Shown: positions 1 through 9,501, numbered from the stretch's first letter. The stretch: 64,000 nt of DNA from Prauserella shujinwangii (GCF_003001955.1 NZ_PVNH01000009.1:124001-188000); one strand, 5' to 3'. Program-made: numbers and translations. The notes: generated by a model from the letters alone, not told the origin.

Positions 1-304
1 TCTTCTCCCGCGTGGCCGGCGCGAACGGCGCGGGGGTCCGGTCGAGCACGCGTTCCACGTCACCGGCGTCGAGCACCAACGCGAACGAGCGGCGCGGGAT
101 GCGCAGCGGCACCGGGTCGGGCCCGTAGCGGCTGCGCAGCCGCCGCAGCAGCCGCACCGCGGGGCGGTCCAGTCGCAGCCGCCCGGCCAGCGCCATCACC
201 TTCGGCCGCCGCTTGAGCACCCCGCCCGCGAGCGTGGGCAGCACGACCTGGCCCAGCACGCGGGCGGTGTCGGTCCGGGTCGCGGGGCGGGGCGTCGAGC
301 TCAT
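1..304 (-). CDS. cytochrome P450, N-terminal part (runs off the left edge)
   Basis: Only the first 101 codons are inside the window; the heme-binding Cys region lies outside. The visible part has the N-terminal pattern of actinobacterial P450s: a leader with GGVLKRRPKVMALAGR, then YGPDPVPLRIPRRSFALVL (about residues 61-79), the beta-strand pair that precedes helix B, and later PFAPATREK. Start is the ATG at 304, preceded by a GAGG that overlaps the stop region of the upstream 65-residue gene, so the two are probably translationally coupled. Substrate cannot be inferred. The assignment rests on N-terminal resemblance without the ExxR or Cys motifs, hence moderate confidence. Confidence 0.6.
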   Translation of the reverse strand, partial: MSSTPRPATRTDTARVLGQVVLPTLAGGVLKRRPKVMALAGRLRLDRPAVRLLRRLRSRYGPDPVPLRIPRRSFALVLDAGDVERVLDRTPAPFAPATREK

Positions 305-309
305 CGACC

Positions 310-507
310 TCACTGACCGCGCTGGGCGGGCACGAGCTTGCCGTCCTGCGGGGTCAGGCCCAAAGCCTCGAGCAGTTCCGCGCACTCCTCGGCATCGGCC
401 GACGCCGACGCCACCGCCCGCGCCGCCCGGTAGCGCTGGTGCGCGTCCGGCTCCTCGCTGTACGGCAGCACGGGCTTCGGGTCCTTGCTGGGCGCATGTG
501 GGTTCAC
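310..507 (-). CDS. small hypothetical protein, 65 aa
   Basis: A short charged protein starting at GTG 507 behind a good ribosome site (AGGAG, about 6 nt upstream). It is rich in Ala, Glu and Pro, has no membrane segment or signal peptide, and contains an Ala/Glu-rich helical stretch in the middle (SADAEECAELLEALGL). It sits between the acetate kinase-like gene (60 nt upstream) and the P450 start (5 nt downstream) on the same strand, so it likely belongs to a three-gene operon. I do not recognise the family; coding status is supported by the ribosome site and tight spacing. Confidence 0.55.
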   Translation of the reverse strand: MNPHAPSKDPKPVLPYSEEPDAHQRYRAARAVASASADAEECAELLEALGLTPQDGKLVPAQRGQ

Positions 508-567
508 GACAGCTCCTGCGATCGAGGTCTTGGTCTCCAGGTCTCGTGGTCACCGTGGTACGTGCAG

Positions 568-1689
568 TTACCCACTCGCCGTGCCCGCTACACGTGCCGC
601 CTCGTACGCGAGCTGGAGTTCCACGTGTGCCTCGACGATCAGCAGGGGCACCCGGGAGCCGATCCCCAGCACCCCCAGCCCGGCGGTGACCTCCTGCACC
701 ACCTCCGGCTGGTGCTCACCGATGGCGCCGGTGAGCACCAGCGCGTCGATCCGGTCCAGGCTCGCGGACATGGCGGCCAGTTCCCGGCGGACGCGGTGGC
801 TGAACACGTCCATCGCGAGCCGTCCGCGGCGGTCCCCGGCCCGTGCCGCGCGCACGAGCTCGTCCGGGGTGGCGGAGCGTCCCCCGGACAGGCCGAGCAG
901 GCCCGAGCGCTGCCGCAGGGCCTCGTCGAGCTCGGCGAGACCGATCTTGTCCTCCCGCAGCAGCCACAGCAGCAGGCCGGGATCGACCGAGCCCGAACGG
1001 GTCGGCATCGGCAGCCCCTCCAGCCCGGTGAACCCCATCGAGGTGTCCACGCTGCGGCCGTCCCGCACGGCACAGACGGAGCTGTCGTCGTCGAGGTGGG
1101 CGATCAGCAGGTTCAGCTCCCTTGCCGGGCGCTGCAGCAACTCGGTGGCGCGGCGCAGCGCCCACGCGTACGACAGGCCGTGTCCGCCGAACCGGTGCAG
1201 GCCCCACCGCTCGCGCCACTCCTCGGGAAGGGCGTAGGTGCGGGCCGCCTCGGGCAGGTCCGCGTGGAACGCCGTGTCCGGGCAGACGACGTGCGGCACC
1301 TCGGGCAGGCGGTCCCGCAGGTGGTCCAACAGCGCCAGCGCGGCCGGACCGTCCTCGGGCGCGACGGTGGCGGCGTCCGCCAGCTTCCCGCGCACCAGAT
1401 CGTCCACAACGGACGGTCGAGTGACCGCGGGCCCGCCGTGACTCAGCCGATGGCCCACCGCCGCCGCACGCGGCATCCGGCCGAGCAGTCCGGTGAGCGC
1501 GTCCCGGGCCCGCGCCGAGTCGGCGGGGACGTCGGCCTCCACCTGGTCGAGGACGCGCAGGCAATGCTCGTCGACGACGTGCGCGCGCAGTCTCTCCGGA
1601 CCGCCGTCGACCGCGAGGATCGCGTTCACGTCCGCGACTACCACCCGTGCTGCCTGCGGAAACGCGTTGGTTTCCCCCTGCAGCGGCAC
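568..1689 (-). CDS. acetate kinase family protein, divergent active site
   Basis: The protein follows the acetate/propionate kinase (ASKHA) layout over its full length, about 373 aa against about 400 usual: HRLSHGG (near 79), PDTAFHADLPEAARTYALP, RFGGHGLSY, SSVCAVRDGRSVDTSMGFT, LEGL, TRSGSVDPG, SGLLGLSGG and TGAIGEH near the C-terminus. In the family these surround the acetate and ATP pockets and catalyse acetate + ATP to acetyl phosphate. Two signatures are altered: the N-terminal N-x-GSSS strand reads VNAILAVDG, and the phosphate loop HLGNG reads HLDDD. Activity is therefore uncertain. The GTG at 1689 has no obvious ribosome site; GTG at 1644, just before VVADVN, is an equally good start. 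It heads the operon that includes the small gene and the P450. Confidence 0.75.
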   Translation of the reverse strand: MPLQGETNAFPQAARVVVADVNAILAVDGGPERLRAHVVDEHCLRVLDQVEADVPADSARARDALTGLLGRMPRAAAVGHRLSHGGPAVTRPSVVDDLVRGKLADAATVAPEDGPAALALLDHLRDRLPEVPHVVCPDTAFHADLPEAARTYALPEEWRERWGLHRFGGHGLSYAWALRRATELLQRPARELNLLIAHLDDDSSVCAVRDGRSVDTSMGFTGLEGLPMPTRSGSVDPGLLLWLLREDKIGLAELDEALRQRSGLLGLSGGRSATPDELVRAARAGDRRGRLAMDVFSHRVRRELAAMSASLDRIDALVLTGAIGEHQPEVVQEVTAGLGVLGIGSRVPLLIVEAHVELQLAYEAARVAGTASG

Positions 1690-1736
1690 GGGTACTCAGC
1701 GTGCGTGGCGGGGCGCGCCACGGGAAGGAGGCTACG

Positions 1737-2201
1737 GTGACGACCGACATCTACCTCTGGTTCCTCGGTATCGGCGTGGCCATCATCGTCGCGGACGGCT
1801 TTTTCCTGTACCACAGTGGCAAGCGGTACCTCGCCGCGGCGGACGGCGAGGGCGGGGAGACCGCCATGTCCCGGCTGATCGCCGTGCTGTTCCACATCGT
1901 CATGTTCGGCATCCTGGCGCTGCTGTCGGTGTTCGACTTCGACTTCGGCGACGGCGCCTCGATGCGGGCGCTGGTGGGGAACCTCGGCGTGCTGCTGCTC
2001 GTCCTCGCGATCGTGCACGGCGTGACCATCGCCGCGCTGTCGAACGTCCACGACAACCAGGTCGCCGAGGACCAGCTCGCGTCCCGCGCGTCGGCGAGCA
2101 CCAACGCGCACATCCAGCGGGGGCCGGTCGTCACGCCGGTGCCGGGCCAGAAGGGCCGTGACCCACAGGTCAGCCCTTCGATCGAGCATGACGCCCTGTA
2201 G
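1737..2201 (+). CDS. integral membrane protein, three predicted TM helices
   Basis: A 154-residue protein beginning at GTG 1737 behind AAGGAGG. Three hydrophobic segments are visible: IYLWFLGIGVAIIVADGFF (near the N-terminus), RLIAVLFHIVMFGILALL, and LVGNLGVLLLVLAIVHGVTI, followed by a soluble charged tail of about 50 residues. An upstream in-frame ATG at 1647 would add a 30-residue basic leader overlapping the divergent gene and is unlikely. No catalytic motif is seen. It is divergent from the acetate kinase-like gene. Function unknown. Confidence 0.7.
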   Translation: MTTDIYLWFLGIGVAIIVADGFFLYHSGKRYLAAADGEGGETAMSRLIAVLFHIVMFGILALLSVFDFDFGDGASMRALVGNLGVLLLVLAIVHGVTIAALSNVHDNQVAEDQLASRASASTNAHIQRGPVVTPVPGQKGRDPQVSPSIEHDAL

Positions 2202-2231
2202 CCCGCGGGCCGGGGCCGGTCGCGCGGCCGG

Positions 2232-2735
2232 TCAGGCTGGACGGCCGCCCGGCGGCACGCCGAGTGGCGAGGGGGAGTCCTCGTCGGTGAGCCGCCGCTT
2301 CGGCCGGGGCCCCTTCGGCTCCCGCGACGCCAGTTCGTAGCAGGCGAGCAGGCGGAGTCCGGTCCACTCCTCCGGAGTCCAGTCGGATTCCACCCTGGGG
2401 GGCCGCCAGCCTTCGCGCAGTGCCCGCTGCCGGGTGTCGTAGGCGTGCGAGGCCAGCAACACCAGCCGGCTGACCGGTACGGGGCGCTCGACGGCGGACT
2501 CCTGCTCGCGCAGGGTCGTCCGGATCGCACGCAGGTGCTGGTGGAGCTGGGTACGCAGGACGGGCTGGGCGGCGAGCGCCGTCCAGCCCGAGTTCAGCTC
2601 ATCGGCCATCCGGCGCAGCCATCTCCGCGCCGAACGGTCGGCTGCCGAATCCAACCAGCGCACACGTCGATGATGACCCTCGGTGCACATGATCGCTACT
2701 CGGAGGGTCCATCCGCCGTCACGGTATGCGCCCAT
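2232..2735 (-). CDS. hypothetical protein, possibly DUF6401-like
   Basis: A soluble, Arg/Leu-rich protein with a helical core WLDSAADRSARRWLRRMADE followed by a second helix around LHQHLRAIRTTLREQ and a third around LASHAYDTRQRALREGW. This order (RRWL motif, middle helix, then Leu-rich helix ending in ExGW) resembles the small actinobacterial DUF6401 proteins, but that is recall from sequence pattern only. The C-terminus is a disordered Pro/Arg tail. ATG 2735 has weak ribosome support; ATG 2690 (MCTEGHH) is a plausible shorter start. It is divergent from the TetR gene at 2875. Confidence 0.5.
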   Translation of the reverse strand: MGAYRDGGWTLRVAIMCTEGHHRRVRWLDSAADRSARRWLRRMADELNSGWTALAAQPVLRTQLHQHLRAIRTTLREQESAVERPVPVSRLVLLASHAYDTRQRALREGWRPPRVESDWTPEEWTGLRLLACYELASREPKGPRPKRRLTDEDSPSPLGVPPGGRPA

Positions 2736-2874
2736 CCGGCGGACGGACGGTGGTCGGCAGCCGGGCCGGAGGAATTCTCACCAGCGCCGGTACCCGGTCG
2801 CGCGATGGACGGCTTTCCCACTGACGGAGTAGCCCGCGTACGATTTTCCGGATGAGCCCGGTCGGGGGACCACC

Positions 2875-3423
2875 ATGAACGGAACCACGTTGCGAGCGGA
2901 CGCCCGGCGCAACCGGGAGCGGGTTCTCCAGGCCGCGAGGGAGGCCTTCGCGGCCGAGGGGTTCGCGGTACCGCTCGACGACATCGCCCGCCGCGCCGGT
3001 GTCGGTGCGGGCACCGTGTACCGGCACTTCCCGAGCAAGGAGGCGCTGTTCGACGCCGTCGTCGCGGAACGGGCGGCGGAGCTCACGGCCGAGGCGCGCG
3101 CACCGGCGGACAGCGCGGCGGCGGGGGCGGCGTTCTTCGCGTTCGTCGAGCGGGTGGTGGCCGAGGGCACGCGCAACGCGGCACTCCGCGACGCGCTGAC
3201 GGGCCCGGCGGCGTTCGAGCGGGGCGCGGTCGCCGAGTCCGGTTTCGCCGCGGCGCTCGGTGAGCTGCTGCGCCGTGCACAGGCGGCCGGGGCGGTCCGC
3301 GGGGACGTGGACCTCGGCGGCCTCAGGGCGCTGATCGCGGGTTGCCTGACGGCCGAGCGCACCGCTCCCGCGGGCCGCCACCTCACCAGCGTCTTCCTGG
3401 ACGGCCTGCGCGCCGGCTCGTGA
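2875..3423 (+). CDS. TetR/AcrR family transcriptional regulator
   Basis: An 182-residue repressor with a canonical N-terminal TetR HTH: REAFAAEGFAVPLDDIARRAGVGAGTVYRHFPSKEALFDAV (about residues 22-62), then an all-helical ligand domain containing ATPS-like ALRDALTGPAAF and a C-terminal ALIAGCLTAER helix typical of the AcrR_C subgroup. The start ATG follows a GGGGGA. The stop codon TGA (3421-3423) lies inside the hairpin element at 3417. Its target is not obvious: neighbours are a convergent iron-siderophore binding protein and a divergent hypothetical gene. Confidence 0.9.
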   Translation: MNGTTLRADARRNRERVLQAAREAFAAEGFAVPLDDIARRAGVGAGTVYRHFPSKEALFDAVVAERAAELTAEARAPADSAAAGAAFFAFVERVVAEGTRNAALRDALTGPAAFERGAVAESGFAAALGELLRRAQAAGAVRGDVDLGGLRALIAGCLTAERTAPAGRHLTSVFLDGLRAGS

Positions 3424-3462
3424 GTGAAAACCGTGGTGAGAACGACGTTTCTCACTCACGAG
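3417..3462. repeat. 46-bp palindromic element, copy A1
   Basis: Inverted repeat between convergent genes: left arm CTCGTGAGTGAAAACCG, loop containing GTGAGAAC, right arm ACGTTTCTCACTCACGAG. Flanking GCCGG/CCGGC extends the stem. It supplies the TGA of the TetR gene and resembles five other copies in the window. Probable bidirectional terminator. Confidence 0.8.
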
Positions 3463-3473
3463 CCGGCAGGCCG

Positions 3474-4475
3474 CTAGCGCGCGGGGTCGACGCCGAACTG
3501 CTTCGCGATGTCGTCGAGCATCTGGTGGGCGCCCTGCAGGCTCACCGAGACGTACCACGTGTCGTCGTCGACGTCGGTGATCTCGCCGTTGAGGGTCTGC
3601 CACAGCGGGTTGGACTGGAACTTCGCCTTCGGGTCCTCCGCCTGCTGCGTCTCGTCGGCGTAGTTGGAGACGTAGACGTGATCGGCGTCGAGGTCGCGGA
3701 TCCGCTCCTGGCTGAGGTCGACCGCGATCTGGTCCTTCGTGTCGGGCTGGTTCGCGGGCCGCGTCAGCCCGACGTCGGAGAGCACGATGCCGGGGAAGGA
3801 CTTGCTGCTGTAGAGCCGCACGGTCGGCTCGCCCTCGACGAACCGGACGAGCGAGTACGTCGGCATCGACCCGGTCTTCTCCTCGATGGCCTGGCCGATC
3901 TCCCTGGCACGCTGCTCGTAGGCGCCGATCTTCCGCTCGGCGAGGTCCTCCTTGCCCAGTGCCTTCGCGAGCAGCCGGATGTTCTCCTTCCACGTCGCGC
4001 CCGTGGTCTCGCTGAACACGGTCGGGGCGATGTTCGACAGCTCCCCGTAGAGCTCCTCGTGGCGGACCTTCGCCGAGACGATGAGGTCCGGTCGCACGTC
4101 GTACAGCTGTTCCACGTCGGGGCTGGACAGCTGGCCGATCATCCGGGCGTCCTCGCCGAACCGGGTGTCGTCGCCGAGGTAGGCGGGGAAGCCGTCCGTC
4201 GTCGGGTACTTCGTGTACGCGACGACCTTCGTCTCCAGGGCCAGCGCGGCGTCGACGTAGCTGGAGTCCAGCGCGGCGACGTGCTGCGGCCGCTGCTCGA
4301 TCGTGGTCTCGCCCATCGCGTGCTGGATCGTGCGGGGGAACCCTTCCTGGTTCGCGGCGGACGGGTCGGCGGCCTGCTCGCTGGGAGGCGAGCACGCGGC
4401 CAGCGCCAGCACGGCGAGGGCGGCCGCCGTCAGGCCGGTGCGCCGCGATCGACGTTGACGGTACAGGCGGGGCAT
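3474..4475 (-). CDS. iron-siderophore ABC transporter substrate-binding lipoprotein
   Basis: A 333-residue FepB/FecB-type binding protein. The N-terminus is basic (RRSRR), followed by a hydrophobic stretch and lipobox LALAACS, so the mature protein is lipid-anchored outside the membrane. The Peripla_BP_2 fold is indicated by the first-lobe pattern PQHVAALDSSYVDAALAL, the segment QLYDVRPDLIVSAKV, the long linker helix around NIRLLAKALGKEDLAERK, and the C-lobe strand LDADHVYVSNYAD. It is divergent from a FecCD/FecCD/FecE set at 4586-7511 and shares an iron box with it at 4491, so it should deliver a ferric siderophore to that importer when iron is short. Confidence 0.9.
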   Translation of the reverse strand: MPRLYRQRRSRRTGLTAAALAVLALAACSPPSEQAADPSAANQEGFPRTIQHAMGETTIEQRPQHVAALDSSYVDAALALETKVVAYTKYPTTDGFPAYLGDDTRFGEDARMIGQLSSPDVEQLYDVRPDLIVSAKVRHEELYGELSNIAPTVFSETTGATWKENIRLLAKALGKEDLAERKIGAYEQRAREIGQAIEEKTGSMPTYSLVRFVEGEPTVRLYSSKSFPGIVLSDVGLTRPANQPDTKDQIAVDLSQERIRDLDADHVYVSNYADETQQAEDPKAKFQSNPLWQTLNGEITDVDDDTWYVSVSLQGAHQMLDDIAKQFGVDPAR

Positions 4476-4490
4476 CTGCGATCCTTTGCG

Positions 4491-4509
4491 TTCGGTTAGG
4501 CTTTCCTAA
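4491..4509. promoter_or_regulatory. DtxR/IdeR-type iron box
   Basis: TTCGGTTAGGCTTTCCTAA matches 16 of 19 positions of the consensus TTAGGTTAGGCTAACCTAA. It lies 16 bp upstream of the binding-protein start and 77 bp upstream of the divergent permease start, so one Fe(II)-loaded repressor (IdeR/DmdR type) could control both. Confidence 0.8.
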
Positions 4510-4585
4510 CGGTCGGGCCACCGGACCATAAGCACACACCGGCCACCGGGAAAAGGGTTCGTAACGTGGATGACAGGAGCCGTCC

Positions 4586-5638
4586 ATGGAGGTGACCGTC
4601 GCGTCACCGGCGGGTACCGCCCGTGACGGCATCCCGGGCCGGACTCCCCGCCGTCGCCGGTCGCTCACCCTGGGCGCGCTGGTCGCCTGCCTGGTGCTGG
4701 CGGCAGGCCTGAGCATCGCGTTCGGCGCCCGGACGCTGCCGCCCGCCGCCGTGCTCGACGCGCTCGTCAGCCCGGACGGGTCCGAGGCCGACCTGATCGT
4801 CCGGTCCCTGCGCGCGCCCCGCACGCTGATCGGCATTCTCGCCGGGCTCGCACTCGGCGCGGGTGGCGCGCTGATGCAGGGCCATACGCGCAATCCGATC
4901 GCGGACCCCGGGCTGCTCGGCGTCAACCAGGGCGCGGCCTTCGCGATCGTGCTCGCCATCGTGGTCTTCGGCGTGCGCGACCTCTACGGGTTCGTCTGGT
5001 TCGGCTTCGCCGGTGCGCTGCTCGCCGCCGTCGTGGTGTTCCTGCTCGGCTCGGTCGGCGGGCGCGGCTCCACCCCCGTCACGCTGGCCCTCGCCGGGGC
5101 GGCGATCAGCGCCCTGCTGTACGGGCTGATCTCGGCCATCGTGCTCGGCAACCGCGAGGGCATGGAACTGTTCCGGTTCTGGCACGTCGGGTCCATCGCG
5201 GGCAGGGACTTCGCGGTGGCGGGCCAGATCGCGCCCTTCGTCGTGCTCGGGCTGGTGCTGGCGCTCGTCAACACCCCCGGGCTGAACACCCTCTCGCTCG
5301 GTGAGGACGTGGCCACGTCCCTCGGCCAGGACCTCCGCCGCACCCGGGTGCTCGGTGTCCTCGCGATCACGCTGCTCGTCGGCGCGGCCGTGGCCGCGTG
5401 CGGGCCGATCGCGTTCCTCGGCCTGATCGTGCCGCACATCGCGCGGGCCGTCACCGGGCCCGACTACCGGTGGCTCGTGCCGTCGGCCGCGCTGCTCGGC
5501 GCGATCCTGCTGCTCTGCGCCGACGTCGTCGGCAGGCTCGTGTCCGGCGACCGGCTGGAGGTGGGCATCGTGCTCGCCGTGCTCGGTGCGCCCGTGTTCA
5601 TCCATCTCGTCCGGCGGCGGGGACTGGTGCGGCTGTGA
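4586..5638 (+). CDS. FecCD-family siderophore permease, subunit 1
   Basis: A 350-residue polytopic inner-membrane permease of the BtuC/FecCD family. Characteristic segments are present in order: VRSLRAPRTLIGILAGLALG, ALMQGHTRNPIADPGLLGVN (conserved N-P-x-A-x-P-x-x-L-G), and near the C-terminus CGPIAFLGLIVPHIARAV, the coupling-helix region that contacts the ATPase. About ten TM helices can be drawn. ATG 4586 follows CAGGAG. The next gene starts inside its stop codon (GTGA overlap), so it is the first gene of a three-gene importer operon driven from the iron-box region. Confidence 0.93.
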   Translation: MEVTVASPAGTARDGIPGRTPRRRRSLTLGALVACLVLAAGLSIAFGARTLPPAAVLDALVSPDGSEADLIVRSLRAPRTLIGILAGLALGAGGALMQGHTRNPIADPGLLGVNQGAAFAIVLAIVVFGVRDLYGFVWFGFAGALLAAVVVFLLGSVGGRGSTPVTLALAGAAISALLYGLISAIVLGNREGMELFRFWHVGSIAGRDFAVAGQIAPFVVLGLVLALVNTPGLNTLSLGEDVATSLGQDLRRTRVLGVLAITLLVGAAVAACGPIAFLGLIVPHIARAVTGPDYRWLVPSAALLGAILLLCADVVGRLVSGDRLEVGIVLAVLGAPVFIHLVRRRGLVRL

Positions 5639-6710
5639 GCGCGGTGCGGGACAGCGGCCCGGCGCCCGGCCGGAAGGTGCTGCGGGCGGGACCGGCGGCG
5701 TGGACGTTCCGGCCGAGGGTGGTCGCCGTGCCGCTGGTCGGCGCCGCCCTGCTCGTGGTCGTCGCCGCCGTGAACATCGGCAAGGGCAGCTCCTACATCG
5801 AGCCGCTCGACGTGCTGCGGACGCTGCTCGGCGGGGGAGACCGCCGCGAGACCGGCATCATCTTCGACCTGCGGCTGCCGCGCACCCTCGCCGGGGTGCT
5901 GGTGGGTGCCGCGTTCGGGCTCGCGGGCGCGATCTTCCAGACGATCGCCCGCAACCCGCTGGCGAGCCCTGACATCCTCGGGATCACCTGGGGCGCGGGG
6001 GTCGGCGCGGTCGGCGTGATCGTGGTCGGCGGTTATCGCGGCCAGGTCAGCGGTGCCGCCGCCGAGCTGGGCGTGCCGCTCGCCGCGCTCGTGGGCGGGC
6101 TGGTCGCGGGCCTGCTGCTGTACGCCCTGTCGTGGCGCCGTGGCATCGACGGCTACCGCATGGTGCTGGTGGGCATCGGCCTTTCGGCCATCGGCTACAA
6201 CATCGTCTACTGGCTGCTGACCGTCGGCGACGTCGACGACGCCGCGCGGGCGACGACGTGGATCGTGGGCAACCTGGCCGACGTCGGCTGGGAGGCCGTC
6301 GGCCCGGTGGCGCTCGCGCTCGCCGTGCTGGTGCCGGTCACCCTGGTCGGCGCGCACACCCTCGGTGGCCTGCAGTTCGGCGACGACACCGCGCGCGGGC
6401 TCGGCATCCGGGTCGACGCGGCCCGCGGTGGTCTGCTCCTGCTCGCGGCGGCGCTGGCGGCCGTGGCCACCGCGGCGGCGGGGCCGATCACCTTCGTGGC
6501 GCTCGCGACCCCGCAGATCGCGCTGCGGCTCGCGCGGACGGCGCAGCCGCCGCTCGCGGGCTCGATGGTGCTGGGGGCGTTGCTCACGGTCGGAGCCGAT
6601 CTCACCCTCCGGCTGACCGCACCGGCCCTGCCGGTCGGCGTGCTGACCGCGATCCTCGGCGCGCCGTACCTGATCTACCTGTTCGTCCGGAGCCGCCGGG
6701 AGGTGCGCGC

Positions 6711-6714
<4 letters not shown>
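5635..6714 (+). CDS. FecCD-family siderophore permease, subunit 2
   Basis: A 359-residue second permease, pairing with the preceding subunit as in FecCD or FepDG heterodimers. Family motifs: FDLRLPRTLAGVLVGAAFG, IFQTIARNPLASPDILGI, and AGPITFVALATPQIALRL in the coupling region. Start GTG 5635 overlaps the upstream TGA by 4 nt. The following ATPase starts in an ATGA overlap, so all three are translationally coupled. The first 30 residues are a hydrophilic extension before TM1. Confidence 0.93.
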
Positions 6715-7504
<790 letters not shown>

Positions 7505-7511
<7 letters not shown>

Positions 7512-7550
7512 GTGAGGAACGTGGCGAGAACCACGTTCCTCACTCACGAG
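7505..7550. repeat. 46-bp palindromic element, copy A2
   Basis: Near-perfect hairpin: CTCGTGAGTGAGGAACGTGG, loop CGAGAA, CCACGTTCCTCACTCACGAG. Both convergent genes end inside it: TGA 7509-7511 on the plus strand and TGA 7542-7540 on the minus strand. The strongest stem of the family; likely a bidirectional terminator. Confidence 0.85.
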
Positions 7551-8109
7551 GCCGGTGCGGCTCGGCTCCCCTGACCAGTATCGTCAGCGCGTCGGCGGCC
7601 GGGGTGGCCGGCGGTGCGCCGGTGGCCAGCCTGCGCAGTTGCAGGCCGGTGACGAGCGCGACGGCCGGACCGGCGAGCCGCTCCGGGTCCGGGATGTCCA
7701 GCGCGCGCAGGATCGTCAGCGCCAGCTCGTCGTAGGCGGCGAAACAGCGGGCCGTCGCGTCGCGCAGTCCGGGGTCGCGGCCCGCCTGCAGGAACAGCTC
7801 CAGCGAGGCGATCTCGGCGATGCCGAGCGGCAGGTTCGCCAGCACGGTGTCGACGGCGGCCGCGGCGGCCTCGACGGTCATCCCCTCGGCGCGGTGCGCC
7901 TCGGCCAGCCCGCCGAGGCGCACCGCCTCGTCCTCGGCGAACAGCAGCATCGCCTGCCGCAGCAGTTCCGGCTGGCTGGGGAAGTGGTAGGTCAGCGAGC
8001 CGAGCGAGACTCCGGCCTCCGCGACGATCCTGCGGTTGGTCAGCCCCGCGACGCCCTGCTCGCCGATCACGCGCAGTGCCGCGCGGAGGATCGCCTCGCG
8101 GGTGCTCAC
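7540..8109 (-). CDS. TetR family transcriptional regulator
   Basis: A 189-residue repressor. The HTH is canonical: AILRAALRVIGEQGVAGLTN, then RRIVAEAGVSLGSLTYHFPSQPELL, in which the SLGSLTYHF wording marks the subgroup with a TetR_C_6-like C-terminal domain. Start GTG 8109 overlaps the amidase stop by 4 nt, so it is the second gene of an amidase-tetR operon. The perfect 20-bp palindrome just upstream of the amidase (9502-9521) is the obvious autoregulatory operator. The last codons read RPRE-stop with the TGA provided by element A2. Confidence 0.9.
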   Translation of the reverse strand: MSTREAILRAALRVIGEQGVAGLTNRRIVAEAGVSLGSLTYHFPSQPELLRQAMLLFAEDEAVRLGGLAEAHRAEGMTVEAAAAAVDTVLANLPLGIAEIASLELFLQAGRDPGLRDATARCFAAYDELALTILRALDIPDPERLAGPAVALVTGLQLRRLATGAPPATPAADALTILVRGAEPHRPRE

Positions 8110-9488
8110 GGTGTCCGCTCGTGCCAGCGTTCGGCCCGCTCCAGCTGCGCGGCCAGGGAGACGAGCAGCTCCTCGGAGTCGGCGGGGCCGAGCAGCTGCG
8201 CGCCCAGCGGCAGGCCGTCGGCGGTCGGCCCGGCCGGGACGTTCACCGCGGGCCAGCCGAGCACGTTCCACGGCCACGCGTACGGGCAGGCGGCCACGAT
8301 CGCCCGGTCGGTGCGCCAGTTCGGCAGGCCGGTGAACGCGTCGGCGCGGGGCGGCGGCGTCGCGGTCGTGGGCGCGAGCAGCACGTCGACCTCGTCGAAC
8401 ACGGTTCCCACCTGCCGGTGCAGCAGTGGCTCCGCGCGCCGGGCCAGCCGCAGCAGGGGACGCAGCCGCGCTCCGGCCCGCTCGTTGGCCCTGGTCCTGC
8501 GGTCGAGCAGGCTCGGGTCGGGCACCTTGGCGACGACCCAGTCGTGCACGCCGACGAGCGAGCGGGGCAGGAAGTCGAGCCCGATCAGGCCGTAGCGCGG
8601 TTCGACGGGCCGCACATCGTGCCCGAGCGCGGTGAGGACCCGCGCGAGCCGGGTGACGGCGGCCCGGACCACCGGGTGGAGCCGGGCACGCACGCCGGAG
8701 AACGGGATCCGCAGCGACAGCCCGATCCGCAGGTGCCCCGGTTCCCGGCGGGCGGCCCCGGCGAAGGTGTCTTCGGTGCCCGCCGTCACGTCGAGCAGCA
8801 GCGCGGCGTCGGCCACCGTCCTGGCGAGCGGGCCGTGCACGGTCAGGCCGTGGAACAGCTCCGGTTCGGGGTCGGTGGGGATCCGCCCGCGGCGGGTCTT
8901 GATGCCGACGAGGTTGTTCCACGCGGCGGGGATGCGCACCGAGCCCGCGCCGTCGGAGCCGAGCGCGGCGGGCACGAGCCCGGCGGCGACAGCCGCCGCC
9001 GAGCCACCGGACGAGCCACCCGGCGTGTGGGCGTGGTGCCACGGGTTGCGGGTCAGGCCGAAGGCCGCTCCCTCGGTGAACGGCCACTGGCCGATCTCGG
9101 GTGTGTTGGTCTTGCCGACGATGACGGCGCCCGCGCGCTTGAGCCGGGTGACCACCTCGGCGTCGGTGTCGCGGACGGGGAACTCGCCCGCGCAGCCGAA
9201 CGCGGTGGGCAGGCCCGCGATGTCCGTGTCGTCCTTGATGGCGACGGGCACACCGAGCAGCGGGGCCCGGTCGCCGGCCGCGAGCCGCCGGTCGGCCGCC
9301 TCCGCCTCGCGCCGCGCCTCGGCGGCGCGCACGTGCCGGAAGGCGTTCAGGGTCCGCTGGGACCGCTCGATCCTGGCCAGCGTCGCCTCGACCAGCCTGG
9401 CCGAGGTGACCCGGCCGCGCGCGAGCAGGTCGGCCTGGCCGGTGAGACCGGCGAAGGTGAGGTCGCCGGCCGTGGTCGCGTCGCTCAT
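8106..9488 (-). CDS. amidase (amidase-signature family)
   Basis: A 460-residue amidase-signature enzyme, hydrolysing amides through a Ser-cisSer-Lys triad. Visible residues: catalytic Lys in VPVAIKDDTDIAG (about 78), the Gly/Ser-rich block GGSSGGSAAAVAAGLVPAALG with the cis-Ser, and the nucleophile region GSDGAGSVRIPAAW. The usual GTDxGGSxR reads GSDGAGSVR; the nucleophile Ser is kept. Substrate is unknown; GatA-like transamidation is unlikely because no gatB/C is nearby. ATG 9488 lies 13 nt downstream of a 20-bp palindrome, and the co-transcribed TetR presumably controls it. Confidence 0.9.
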   Translation of the reverse strand: MSDATTAGDLTFAGLTGQADLLARGRVTSARLVEATLARIERSQRTLNAFRHVRAAEARREAEAADRRLAAGDRAPLLGVPVAIKDDTDIAGLPTAFGCAGEFPVRDTDAEVVTRLKRAGAVIVGKTNTPEIGQWPFTEGAAFGLTRNPWHHAHTPGGSSGGSAAAVAAGLVPAALGSDGAGSVRIPAAWNNLVGIKTRRGRIPTDPEPELFHGLTVHGPLARTVADAALLLDVTAGTEDTFAGAARREPGHLRIGLSLRIPFSGVRARLHPVVRAAVTRLARVLTALGHDVRPVEPRYGLIGLDFLPRSLVGVHDWVVAKVPDPSLLDRRTRANERAGARLRPLLRLARRAEPLLHRQVGTVFDEVDVLLAPTTATPPPRADAFTGLPNWRTDRAIVAACPYAWPWNVLGWPAVNVPAGPTADGLPLGAQLLGPADSEELLVSLAAQLERAERWHERTP

Positions 9489-9501
9489 GGCCCGCTCCAA
9501 C

